Positions 56,672 to 64,000 of a stretch of DNA of 64,000 nt are shown here, one piece after another; within the stretch, counting starts at the first letter, position 1; each line of letters starts with the position of its first letter. The DNA lies in the NCBI GenBank assembly GCA_947503285.1, contig CANNDD010000006.1:155377-219376 (forward strand). The letters are read 5' to 3'. A program made the position numbers and the translations under genes. The notes below the pieces were generated by a model. That model was given only the letters and a program-made list of their open reading frames with translations. It was not told the origin of the DNA and did no database searches. Source of the stretch: an uncultured Croceitalea sp. GTDB lineage: Bacteria > Bacteroidota > Bacteroidia > Flavobacteriales > Flavobacteriaceae.

Positions 56672-57957
56672 TGCTTTCGATGTTTGGCCAATAATCGTTC
56701 CGTTACCAATACAGGAACCAGCAAAAACCACAACCAGTCTGGCACATCCTTTACTTCCTTTTTAAATTGATTACGGGCATCGGCAATGTACACCGGAATC
56801 AATTCGGCTTTGGGCAAAAGTCTTATATCATCAAAATTCGCGATTTCCTCAACTTTGAGATCCAAATTCAAAATATCTTCCAATTCTGAAACTAATCGTC
56901 CATCTTCAATGGCATTTAAACCCAACCGTTCGGTAAGATGGTATTTGCCTTTTACAGCTGTGGGCTTAAGCAGTTTATTGGCTACTTCATCTAAGTCATA
57001 ACTTATCTGTACCCCTTCAAATTTCGGACCTTCATTGTGCGCAAGCCAAATCAATACGTTTGTATCGCTCAAGTCTAGATTAGCCTGCGCTTCTAAACGA
57101 TATATGGAACTAGGCCATTCTGAATATCTTAAAATGGCCGTACAGGCGGCCTTAAAATAGTGGGACTCTTTTTCAAATGCCTTCTCAAACATGATGGCCA
57201 CTTTTATGGTATCCCTCTGTACAATAGGTACAACGCTGCTTTTTTCTTGACTGACGAGTCGTAAACTATCCCCTCCAATCGTTTTTAGATTATCGCCCAT
57301 GGCTGCCGGGGGTAGTACTTTAAACGAAGTAACACGTTCATCACTAACTTGTGTGATGAGCTGATATTTATCCTTATCCACAAATGCTGCTATAGGCTTA
57401 TCAACGCTAGCAAGGTCATCTACAAATATCCAATTACTGTTTATAGTGGTTTTTGGCCGCATTCCCTTTACACTTTCAATAAGTCCCTTGGCAAATATCA
57501 CAATACTATCTGTAGGTATTTTCTCCATATCTTGCATCAATTGCCAATAATTCGGTTTCCCCATGTTGATATCAGTACCTTCTTCTATTTCAGGAAATCC
57601 ATCACTGAGCAACTTAAGCTCGGCACCATCGGGTATTTTATCGCGTAAGGATTTCAGCATGTCATGGGTTGCCAATGAGGGCTCAATTAAGAAGGTCAAA
57701 GGGGTATTACTGGGGTTGTGAGTAATCTGAGGTTGCGCCATTAGCAGTACTACAAGCGTCAAGGCTAGCAAACGCAACGCAAGCAATACATATTCGTTAA
57801 GTCTTATATTTTTAGTTCGCGCAGTCTCGTATTCTTTTAAGAGCTTAATGCTCCCTACTTTAATCACCTTTACTTCGCCCCTATTCAAAAAATGTATCGC
57901 CAAAGGAATAGTCAACGCTAAAAAACCCCATAGGTATGTCGGATTCTGAAAAATCAT
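56668..57957 (-). CDS. BatA-like membrane protein of the MoxR/VWA cluster
   Basis: 429 residues. Starts with the BatA N-terminal domain: FQNPTYLWGFLALTIPLAIHF, LNRGEVKVIKVGSIKLL, then a second helix YVLLALRLLALTLVVLLM. The soluble part is Rossmann-like (TFLIEPSLATHDMLKSLRD, AELKLLSDGFPE) but lacks the DxSxS metal site, and a C-terminal helix VPDWLWFLLVPVLVTERLL ends the protein. One bp after DUF58; overlaps the next gene by 4 bp. Probably a membrane partner of the MoxR/DUF58 pair. Confidence 0.85.
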   Translation of the reverse strand: MIFQNPTYLWGFLALTIPLAIHFLNRGEVKVIKVGSIKLLKEYETARTKNIRLNEYVLLALRLLALTLVVLLMAQPQITHNPSNTPLTFLIEPSLATHDMLKSLRDKIPDGAELKLLSDGFPEIEEGTDINMGKPNYWQLMQDMEKIPTDSIVIFAKGLIESVKGMRPKTTINSNWIFVDDLASVDKPIAAFVDKDKYQLITQVSDERVTSFKVLPPAAMGDNLKTIGGDSLRLVSQEKSSVVPIVQRDTIKVAIMFEKAFEKESHYFKAACTAILRYSEWPSSIYRLEAQANLDLSDTNVLIWLAHNEGPKFEGVQISYDLDEVANKLLKPTAVKGKYHLTERLGLNAIEDGRLVSELEDILNLDLKVEEIANFDDIRLLPKAELIPVYIADARNQFKKEVKDVPDWLWFLLVPVLVTERLLAKHRKQ

Positions 57958-57958
57958 C

Positions 57959-58855
57959 TTAATGTAATCTCAACCTCTTTTTTAAAAATAACCGTAAAAC
58001 TTCATGCAGCGGTATATCAAACCTGAACAATTCGTATCCAATACCGGAAGTGGTCATGGCTTCTTTTATGCCTTCAAGGTGTTCTTTCAAACTATTCAAA
58101 TATTCGGCTTTTGCGTGATTTGCCTCAATTTTAACACGATGACCTGTTTCTAAATCCTCAAAGACCATCGCTCCTGAATACTCGAACTCCATTTCATTCT
58201 TTCCCATCAATTGTATGACGACAACTTCGTTTTTCGAGGTCTTGAGCTGTTGTATCCATCCCGATAATTCATCGTCATATTCATACATGTCAGTGACTAG
58301 AAAAATCAGTTCTTTATGGCTCCTATTATGGATTTTTTGAATATCCCTTTTATTTTTTGGCCAACTTCCTGTACTCGTTGTTCGTATCAACTCATTCAAA
58401 AGTCGATTGTAATGCTGCTTATTTGAAGTCGGGTACAGGCTTTTCAAAGCCCTATCATTTAGGGCAAAAAGACCAACGGCATCACCCTGTTGGTACGACA
58501 AATAAGCCAATGACGCTATCAAGACCCGTGCATAATCCATTTTTGACAACCCGCTTTCAGCATATTGCATAGAGGCGCTTGAGTCAACCACGAATTTAAT
58601 CGCCACTTGCGTATCAATCTCCGCCTGTTTTATATAATACCTGCCGGAACGGGCCAACATCTTCCAATCCAACAATCGCATATCATCACCAGGCTGGTAT
58701 GCTTTGTATTGACTAAACTCCAACCCTTGACCCACTTTTCTACTTTGGTGGTTACCTGCTAAAAAGCCATCTACAACTACTCGCGCTATCAATGCGAGAC
58801 CCGACACCGAATTGATGAGCTCTGGTTTCAGTAGCTGTTGATGATCTTGTTTCAC
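57959..58855 (-). CDS. DUF58 protein with von Willebrand-like domain
   Basis: 298 residues from a GTG at 58855. Hallmark DUF58 stretch SQYKAYQPGDDMRLLDWKMLARSGRYY (quoted in parts: YKAYQPGDDMRLLDW). The VWA metal-ion site is FVVDSSASM with Asp91, Ser93, Ser95, and the second part LIFLVTDMYEYDDEL. No membrane helix. DUF58 proteins are substrate-binding partners of MoxR ATPases. It follows moxR by 9 bp and precedes the BatA-like gene by 1 bp. Confidence 0.93.
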   Translation of the reverse strand: MKQDHQQLLKPELINSVSGLALIARVVVDGFLAGNHQSRKVGQGLEFSQYKAYQPGDDMRLLDWKMLARSGRYYIKQAEIDTQVAIKFVVDSSASMQYAESGLSKMDYARVLIASLAYLSYQQGDAVGLFALNDRALKSLYPTSNKQHYNRLLNELIRTTSTGSWPKNKRDIQKIHNRSHKELIFLVTDMYEYDDELSGWIQQLKTSKNEVVVIQLMGKNEMEFEYSGAMVFEDLETGHRVKIEANHAKAEYLNSLKEHLEGIKEAMTTSGIGYELFRFDIPLHEVLRLFLKKRLRLH

Positions 58856-58864
58856 ATTGTGGGT

Positions 58865-59866
58865 TTAATTTGTGAATGACAGTTCTTCCAATAGGGTTTT
58901 ACTGACTTTATCTGAATCAATACCTTCTGCCTCGGCCCTAAAGTTTACGATTATACGATGTCTTAGAACGGGGAGTGCCACTTTTTTAAGGTCATTCAAA
59001 GTAACCGCAAAACGTCCATCTTGTAAGGCCCGGGCTTTCGCCGTTAGAATCATAGCTTGACCGGCCCTAGGGCCGGCACCCCAACTCACCCATTCTTTCA
59101 CATATGCATTGTTGGTGGTTTCCGGACGGGTCGTCCTTATCAATTTGGCCACATAATTAATAAGGTCTTCACTGATTGGAACATCCCTGACCAATTTTTG
59201 TAGTTCTAAAATAGCCTCACCACTAATCACTTTTTTGACCTCTTCCGATTTGGCCCCAGTAGTATTCATCAGAATGGTAGCCTCTTCAAGCGCAGTGGGA
59301 TAACCCACCTTTATATAAAACAGAAACCTATCTTGTTGTGCTTCGGGAAGCGGAAAAGTTCCTGATTGTTCTATCGGATTTTGAGTGGCCAATATGAAAA
59401 AAGGCCTATCTAAAGGGTAGGTTTTACCCGAATAGGTCACCTCAAACTCTTGCATGGCCTCAAGCAATGCTGCCTGCGTTTTTGGAGGGGTTCGATTGAT
59501 TTCATCCGCCAAGACAATATTGGCGAAAATAGGGCCTTGATTGAACTGAAAGAACTTTTTGCCAGTAGTATGGTCTTCCTCTAAAATTTCGGTTCCAACA
59601 ATATCGGAAGGCATTAGGTCAGGTGTAAATTGAATTCTTCTAAACTTAAGATCAATAGCTTGGGCCAAGGTTCTTATCAATAAGGTTTTTGCCAAACCCG
59701 GCACCCCTTCCAATAGGGCATGGCCACCTGCAAGAAAAGCGATTAACAGCTGTTCTATCGTTTCTTCTTGCCCAACGATTACTTTGCCTATTTCTTTTTT
59801 GAGTAATGAAATCTTATGGGTCAACCCACTGATTTTCCGCTCTGCAACTTCCAAATTTTCATCCAT
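58865..59866 (-). CDS. MoxR-family AAA+ ATPase
   Basis: 333 residues, full length. Walker A GVPGLAKT (54-61), Walker B IVLADEINRTPPKTQAALLEAMQE (about 117-140, in parts), sensor-1 FILATQNPIEQSGTFPLPEAQ, arginine finger region DRFLFYIKVGYP, and a C-terminal lid (PRAGQAMILTAKARAL). MoxR proteins remodel or mature other proteins with VWA partners, in several cases to insert metal cofactors. Second gene of the cluster, 13 bp after DUF4159. Confidence 0.96.
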   Translation of the reverse strand: MDENLEVAERKISGLTHKISLLKKEIGKVIVGQEETIEQLLIAFLAGGHALLEGVPGLAKTLLIRTLAQAIDLKFRRIQFTPDLMPSDIVGTEILEEDHTTGKKFFQFNQGPIFANIVLADEINRTPPKTQAALLEAMQEFEVTYSGKTYPLDRPFFILATQNPIEQSGTFPLPEAQQDRFLFYIKVGYPTALEEATILMNTTGAKSEEVKKVISGEAILELQKLVRDVPISEDLINYVAKLIRTTRPETTNNAYVKEWVSWGAGPRAGQAMILTAKARALQDGRFAVTLNDLKKVALPVLRHRIIVNFRAEAEGIDSDKVSKTLLEELSFTN

Positions 59867-59879
59867 AATCTTCCTTTTG

Positions 59880-60554
59880 TTAAGAAGTTAGTGCATACAT
59901 TACAATATTGACCCCGAATCGGGTGTTGTCAATTTTATACCAGCGTTTGTTTCTAAAGTCATAATCCCACTCACAGCCATAGTCTTTGTTGCTGTACAAT
60001 AATCCTATTCTTCCATTTACCTCAATTGCCTTTAGGTATTCATGAACCAAATCGTCACCCCAACCATTCAGCTCTTGCGAAGTGGTCGGTGGCCCGTCTT
60101 CAAACTCAAAGAAAATAGAATAGAGCTCGTGGTCATTGGGTATCTTTTTGAGGGCCCCTACCCCAAACAATTCTTCCATCTGCCTTTCGAAGGATTTTGC
60201 AAAAAGTCCATCAATGTCATGATTGCAGTCGTCTACAAAAACAAAACCGCCATTGTCGATGTATTTTTTGAAATTCTCTTTCTCTTTTTTTGTGAACTGC
60301 ACCAATTTATGACCTGATAAATAACAAAAAGGTGCCTTAAAAACATCGGCGCTGGCCAAAGGAACAATGTTCTCATTTGTATTGACCTTTAGGGTGGTAT
60401 ATTCCACTAATGAGTTCAGAAGGTTTGAGGGCATGCGCTGGTCCACATCCCAATCTCCGGATTCATACTGTAAGCGCGTAAAAAAAAATTCGTTACTCAA
60501 TTCCCAATAGCAATTTAACTGATGATGTATTTGGGCTAAATGGAATAGCCGCAA
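59880..60554 (-). CDS. DUF4159 family protein, first gene of the MoxR cluster
   Basis: Up to 224 residues from a TTG at 60554; no in-frame ATG or GTG lies between the preceding in-frame stop (60615-60617) and Met41, so the start is uncertain. The DUF4159 body is clear: FFFTRLQYESGDWDVDQRM, APFCYLSGHKLVQFTKKEKENF, YIDNGGFVFVDDCNHDIDG, and WDYDFRNKRW. No signal peptide is present in this reading, though many DUF4159 proteins are exported. A T9 run (A9 at 60480-60488) precedes FFFTRL. A strong hairpin sits directly upstream. DUF4159 genes commonly accompany MoxR, DUF58 and BatA in Bacteroidota. Confidence 0.8.
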   Translation of the reverse strand: MRLFHLAQIHHQLNCYWELSNEFFFTRLQYESGDWDVDQRMPSNLLNSLVEYTTLKVNTNENIVPLASADVFKAPFCYLSGHKLVQFTKKEKENFKKYIDNGGFVFVDDCNHDIDGLFAKSFERQMEELFGVGALKKIPNDHELYSIFFEFEDGPPTTSQELNGWGDDLVHEYLKAIEVNGRIGLLYSNKDYGCEWDYDFRNKRWYKIDNTRFGVNIVMYALTS

Positions 60555-60561
60555 CCAAAAT

Positions 60562-60600
60562 AAAAACTGGTTGCAACGAAAACCGTTGCAACCAGTTTTT
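60562..60600 (-). terminator. Strong terminator between the tldD-tldE operon and the DUF4159 gene
   Basis: A perfect 17-bp stem, 60562-60578 with 60584-60600 (core CTGGTTGCAACG/CGTTGCAACCAG), 5-nt loop and T-rich flank on the minus strand (TTTTTATTTT). It lies 14 bp after the tldE stop and ends about 8 bp before the putative TTG start of DUF4159. Confidence 0.92.
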
Positions 60601-60614
60601 TGAATTGTATTTAT

Positions 60615-61931
60615 TTATACCGCATCTGACAGGCTTGTAAATGTAAAGTCCCTAATCTTCATATAAGGGATTAAGTTGCCATTGATACGCACTTGTTTCC
60701 CTAGGGTTTCTAGGTTGTTCAACATGATGATAGGGCTTTCGTTAAACCTGAAATTCTTTATCGGATGCTTAATTTTCCCATTCTCAATGTAAAACGTTCC
60801 ATCCCTTGTCAGACCAGTATACAATAAGGTCTGTGGGTCTACAGATCTAATGTACCATAGTCGTGTCACCAAAATACCTTTTTTGGTGCTCTGGATAAGT
60901 TCTTCTAAAGAAGCATTACCACCTCCCATAATAAGATTATTAGGAAAAGGTACGGGGTCGACACCTTTCTGTTCAGCCCAATACCTGCTGTAAGCCAAGT
61001 TCTTGACTACTCCGTTTTCTATCCAATTTGTTTTTTTAAGTGCTTGCCCTGAACCATTCCAAGTTCCTGTTGGCACCTCGCTATTCAAAGGATCGGACCA
61101 AAGATTCACCCTTTCGTCAACAATCTTCTCACCAATTTTGGTTCCCCCGCCTTCTTTTGACATAAAACTACGTCCTTCATCCGCCGTTCTCGCATTGATT
61201 GAAAAGCCTAGGTTGCTAATAAGGTTCTCACCTGCAGCAGGTTCTAGAATGACCGTGTATTTACCCGGTTCAATAGCCTTTGCCTCTTTAGACAATACCG
61301 CTTTATCAATCGCGATTTTTGAAGCCTCGGCAGCATTGAACTTCCTAATATCGTTGTAATCACGTGAAACCCAGCCAGAGCCCGTGCCATCATTACTGCG
61401 CATGGTCACGGTAAAATCAACATTGGATGATTTGTTATAGGCAAAAAGGCCCTTTGAATTCATCATCGCGCTAAAGCCGTAAGAATCGTCCAAGAATCCA
61501 GCGGCCGTAACATCATTCGCCAATGCCGGCTGAATACTATCATTCGCCACCGATGTGCGATATTCGGGTGTTACCTTAGCGGTTTCATCTACATAGTTTA
61601 TTGCTTCATCGTAGACCTGCGGCCCCAGTGGCTCCATGAATTCTGGATTTTCAGGGGATAACTTTGCCAATTCTTGGGCACGTTCTACTACCTTTTTCAA
61701 GGATGCGTCGTCAAATTCATCAATAGTTGCGGTACCTGATTTCTTTCCATAACTGGATTGCACCACTAAGGTTTGGTTCGATCTATGACCGGAAGTCGAA
61801 ACGGAATTTCGGGCATATCGTATATTCCCACTTTCACTTCCACTTAAATTTATTTCGCAAGTATCGGCCGAGGAAAAGCTCAGTGCCTTTTCCATTATTT
61901 GTCTAGCCTCTTCTTCTGTATATATTGCCAT
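60615..61931 (-). CDS. TldE/PmbA-like metallopeptidase partner subunit
   Basis: 438 residues. PmbA/TldD-superfamily layout with EEARQIMEKALSFSSADTCEIN at the N-terminus, GIGxR-type beta region, VILEPAAGENLISNL at the position of the metal motif but without HExxxH, TRDGTFYIENGKIKHPIKNFRF and NGNLIPYMKIRDFTFTSLS at the end. In characterised TldD/E pairs the E subunit lacks the metal site and shapes the complex. It is encoded 27 bp after the TldD gene. It has no export signal, in contrast to its partner. A hairpin terminator follows. Confidence 0.9.
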   Translation of the reverse strand: MAIYTEEEARQIMEKALSFSSADTCEINLSGSESGNIRYARNSVSTSGHRSNQTLVVQSSYGKKSGTATIDEFDDASLKKVVERAQELAKLSPENPEFMEPLGPQVYDEAINYVDETAKVTPEYRTSVANDSIQPALANDVTAAGFLDDSYGFSAMMNSKGLFAYNKSSNVDFTVTMRSNDGTGSGWVSRDYNDIRKFNAAEASKIAIDKAVLSKEAKAIEPGKYTVILEPAAGENLISNLGFSINARTADEGRSFMSKEGGGTKIGEKIVDERVNLWSDPLNSEVPTGTWNGSGQALKKTNWIENGVVKNLAYSRYWAEQKGVDPVPFPNNLIMGGGNASLEELIQSTKKGILVTRLWYIRSVDPQTLLYTGLTRDGTFYIENGKIKHPIKNFRFNESPIIMLNNLETLGKQVRINGNLIPYMKIRDFTFTSLSDAV

Positions 61932-61958
61932 TTTAGTATTTTTTGAGTTAGGTATCGC

Positions 61959-63599
61959 TTAAATGCTACGACCGGTATTGATTACATTGATATCATTGAA
62001 CCTCGTTGTAGAACTACCATGGGACACGGCACTTATCTGCGAAGGCTGTCCTTTACCATCGAAGAATGACCCGAACATACGGTAGTCACTTTCGTCACAT
62101 ATTTTAGCACATGAATTCCAAAACTCTTGGGTATTTGACTGGTAGGCCACATCGTTCAGCATACCCTCAATTTGACCGTTCTTGATTTCATAAAAAGTAG
62201 TACCCCCAAATTGGAAATTGTAACGTTGCTGATCAATGGAGTAAGACCCCCTACCTGCAATGTAAATACCTTTTTCAACATCTTTGATCATCTCATTGAT
62301 GGAGTATTTTTCCTTACCTGGTTCTAAAGACACATTTGGCATACGTTGAAATTGCACGTCATTCCAACTTTGTGCATAACAACAACCATGCGATTCGTTT
62401 TGGCCAATGATATTGACCTGGTCTCGAATGGCCTGATAATTTACCAAAGTACCATTACGCACCAAATCCCATTGTTTGCATTTCACACCTTCATCATCAT
62501 AACCGACTGCTCCCAAACTTCCGGGTTGTACCTTATCGGCTACCAAATTGACCAGTTTGCTACCGTAATTGAAATTCCCTGATTTCCATTTATCAAGGGT
62601 AGCGAAACTAGTGCCTGCATAGTTCGCCTCGTAGCCGAGTACCCTATCCAACTCTAATGGATGCCCTACCGACTCATGGATCGTCAAGCCCAAATGGTTC
62701 GGTTCTAAGACAAGATCGTATTTACCTGGATCTACCGATTTGGCGGTAAGCATTTCTTTTGCTTGTTTCGCAGCCAAAGTTGCGTCTTCAACAATATCGT
62801 AACTTTTTCTGTACAAGGTCATCCCTGCAGGGCCCTCCAATTTCTCAGAGGCCAAACCGTCCATATATTCGTACCCCATACCCATCGGCGCACTCATTGC
62901 TTGTCTGGTCTTGAACTTACCAGCCGATTGGTCTACAGCGGTCACCCCGAAAGTAGGCCAGATACGATGCACATCTTGATCAATGTAAGAACCATCTGTA
63001 GAAGCGAAATATTTTTGTTCGTTTACCATAAATAAAGCCGAATTGACAAAGTTTGCCCCGTTGTCCATCGCCGCGGCATTCGCCTTCAGCAACAAATCAA
63101 CTTTTTCGGATACCGGTACATTTTTAAAATCCTTTTCTATCGGCGTTTTCCAAGAAACCTCCCCATGCGATTGAACCGGTGCTAATTTTACCGGCTCCGT
63201 TTGGATTTTGGAATTGGCTTTTGCAATCGCCACCGCTCTTTCCGTGGCTTTTTTAATACCATCTTCGGTAACACTGTTCGTTGAGGCAAAACCCCAAGTA
63301 CCATTGGCTATTACTCGAATACCAATACCAAAAGATTCGGTATTTACCACGTTCTGCACTTTGTCTTCACGCGTAAAAACGTATTGATTCAAATACCTAC
63401 CAATTCGGGCATCGGCATAAGTGGCCCCCATTGATTTTGCCGTATTCAATGCCACGTCGGCCATACGTTTTTTCACAAGCACATCCATACCTGGCTCAAG
63501 CAAAGCCTCGGCCTCAATATTATTGCCCATCATACTTGTAGGCAACAATAAGGCTCCAGCGCCTAAACCGGATAATTGCACAAAATTTCTTCTTTTCAT
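61959..63599 (-). CDS. TldD-like metallopeptidase with Tat signal
   Basis: 546 residues. Twin-arginine signal MKRRNFVQLSGLGAGALLLP at the N-terminus (Arg3-Arg4, then hydrophobic stretch). TldD fold with the zinc motif TIHESVGHPLELDRV (His308, Glu309, His313), QTLxx-type region MGMGYEYMDG, NVSLEPGKEKYSINEMI, GIYIAGRGSYSID and FQFGGTTFYEIKNGQIEGML, where TldD proteins carry further conserved residues. Expected to be a zinc peptidase of short unfolded peptides, exported folded. It heads a two-gene operon with the TldE-like gene. About 200 bp upstream (63600-63795) I see no further gene. Confidence 0.9.
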   Translation of the reverse strand: MKRRNFVQLSGLGAGALLLPTSMMGNNIEAEALLEPGMDVLVKKRMADVALNTAKSMGATYADARIGRYLNQYVFTREDKVQNVVNTESFGIGIRVIANGTWGFASTNSVTEDGIKKATERAVAIAKANSKIQTEPVKLAPVQSHGEVSWKTPIEKDFKNVPVSEKVDLLLKANAAAMDNGANFVNSALFMVNEQKYFASTDGSYIDQDVHRIWPTFGVTAVDQSAGKFKTRQAMSAPMGMGYEYMDGLASEKLEGPAGMTLYRKSYDIVEDATLAAKQAKEMLTAKSVDPGKYDLVLEPNHLGLTIHESVGHPLELDRVLGYEANYAGTSFATLDKWKSGNFNYGSKLVNLVADKVQPGSLGAVGYDDEGVKCKQWDLVRNGTLVNYQAIRDQVNIIGQNESHGCCYAQSWNDVQFQRMPNVSLEPGKEKYSINEMIKDVEKGIYIAGRGSYSIDQQRYNFQFGGTTFYEIKNGQIEGMLNDVAYQSNTQEFWNSCAKICDESDYRMFGSFFDGKGQPSQISAVSHGSSTTRFNDINVINTGRSI

Positions 63600-63795
63600 C
63601 TAGTGTAAAGTTTTATGCCTGAAAACCCCTACTGATAATTTGATAAACACAGGAAATCAGCAGCGTATCAAGACTGGTTGTTATTGCTGGGGCGCCTTTA
63701 AGAATCACCCCTTATCCGTTTTTTGAACGATTAGCTCCTAAAATACTGAATTTTGGATAGTCGTACTATGTGTTTTTAGATTTTATTAAGAGAAT

Positions 63796-64000
63796 TTAAA
63801 AAGAATAACATGCTAGTAACACTACTTGGCATCTTAAAAGTTTCAGCTTGCATCCCTCGGAGAAAACAATCCGCCAATCGTTCGCTACATTGGTAAATCC
63901 ATTTTTATAAACGTGCGTATTATGCCGTTCAAGGCGCAACATCAGATTATGGGTCTCGCCAACATAATAAGATTATACTTTTCACTATGGATGATATATA
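63796..64000 (-). pseudogene. Frameshifted remnant of a GIY-YIG family nuclease, truncated by the window edge
   Basis: Read on the minus strand from the right edge: YIIHSEKYNL in one frame, then after a 1-nt shift YVGETHNLMLRLERHN, VYKNGFTNVANDWRIV and FSEGCKLK, ending LLACYSF and a stop at 63798-63796. This matches the GIY-YIG core of UvrC/YhbQ-like nucleases (YIL...YYVGxTxNLxxRLxxHN). One missing T near 63966-63971 (CTTATTATGTTGG) breaks the frame, and the end does not continue the usual KKMKSxxYI region. Probably a decayed gene; a sequencing error could also give this frameshift. The start lies beyond the window. Confidence 0.6.

Overview
This window reads as one contiguous chromosomal piece of a marine-type Flavobacteriaceae bacterium (phylum Bacteroidota). 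The evidence is a gldKLMN gliding/type IX secretion cluster, several promoters of the Bacteroidota form TAnnTTTG, a short SecG, LptE/LptC lipoproteins, HYC_CC_PP and LVIVD-repeat proteins, a mevalonate-pathway HMG-CoA reductase paired with a GYDIA-type GHMP kinase, and a ComEC without a C-terminal beta-lactamase domain. A genus cannot be fixed from the sequence alone; Maribacter, Zobellia or Muricauda relatives are plausible (inference). Coding density is very high. I saw no rRNA, tRNA, CRISPR array, insertion sequence or prophage.

Layout. 1-7965 (minus): topA, a degenerate ureohydrolase-like gene preceded by six copies of a 7-bp repeat, then gldK-gldL-gldM-gldN; gldN runs off the left edge. 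8115-9903 (minus): two secreted lipoproteins, an LVIVD beta-propeller and a Kunitz-domain protein, closed by a strong terminator. 10128-14642 (plus): miaB, a sigma-54 activator without a sensor domain, lptE, a TPR protein and secG, then a terminator. 14790-16799 (plus): groES-groEL. 16901-21688 (minus): a soft-metal cassette of HYC_CC_PP protein, TonB-dependent receptor, periplasmic HMA protein, HMA-MauE fusion and a PepSY protein. 21820-29499 (plus): a GAF-type methionine sulfoxide reductase, purH, and the rod-shape operon mreB-mreC-mreD-mrdA-rodA.

29496-44699: a membrane-anchored NUC1 nuclease (minus), a threonylcarbamoyl-AMP synthase (plus), the Prc protease (minus), then surE, a small membrane protein, lpxB, an NlpC/P60 lipoprotein and comEC (plus). 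A dipeptidyl peptidase and POT peptide transporter pair (minus) follows, then HMG-CoA reductase with its GHMP kinase (plus). 44747-52587 (minus): PpiD-like foldase, CNNM/CBS protein, small membrane protein, LptC, TPR protein, outer-membrane beta-barrel and coaX. 52654-60554 (minus): a compact six-gene MoxR/VWA envelope cluster (DUF4159, MoxR ATPase, DUF58, BatA-like protein, a histidine-rich three-helix membrane protein, a membrane protein of the same general design). 60615-63599 (minus): a TldD/TldE pair with a Tat signal on TldD only. 63796-64000 (minus): the frameshifted remnant of a GIY-YIG nuclease at the right edge.

Most genes are core functions: envelope biogenesis (Lpt, Lpx, Mre, Prc, PpiD), gliding and secretion, chaperonin and isoprenoids. 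The parts most worth a second look are the MoxR/VWA cluster with its histidine/aspartate-rich tract, the Kunitz-domain lipoprotein, the pseudo-ureohydrolase with a heptamer repeat just ahead of its start codon, and the metal-trafficking cassette with vicinal cysteines in the receptor plug.
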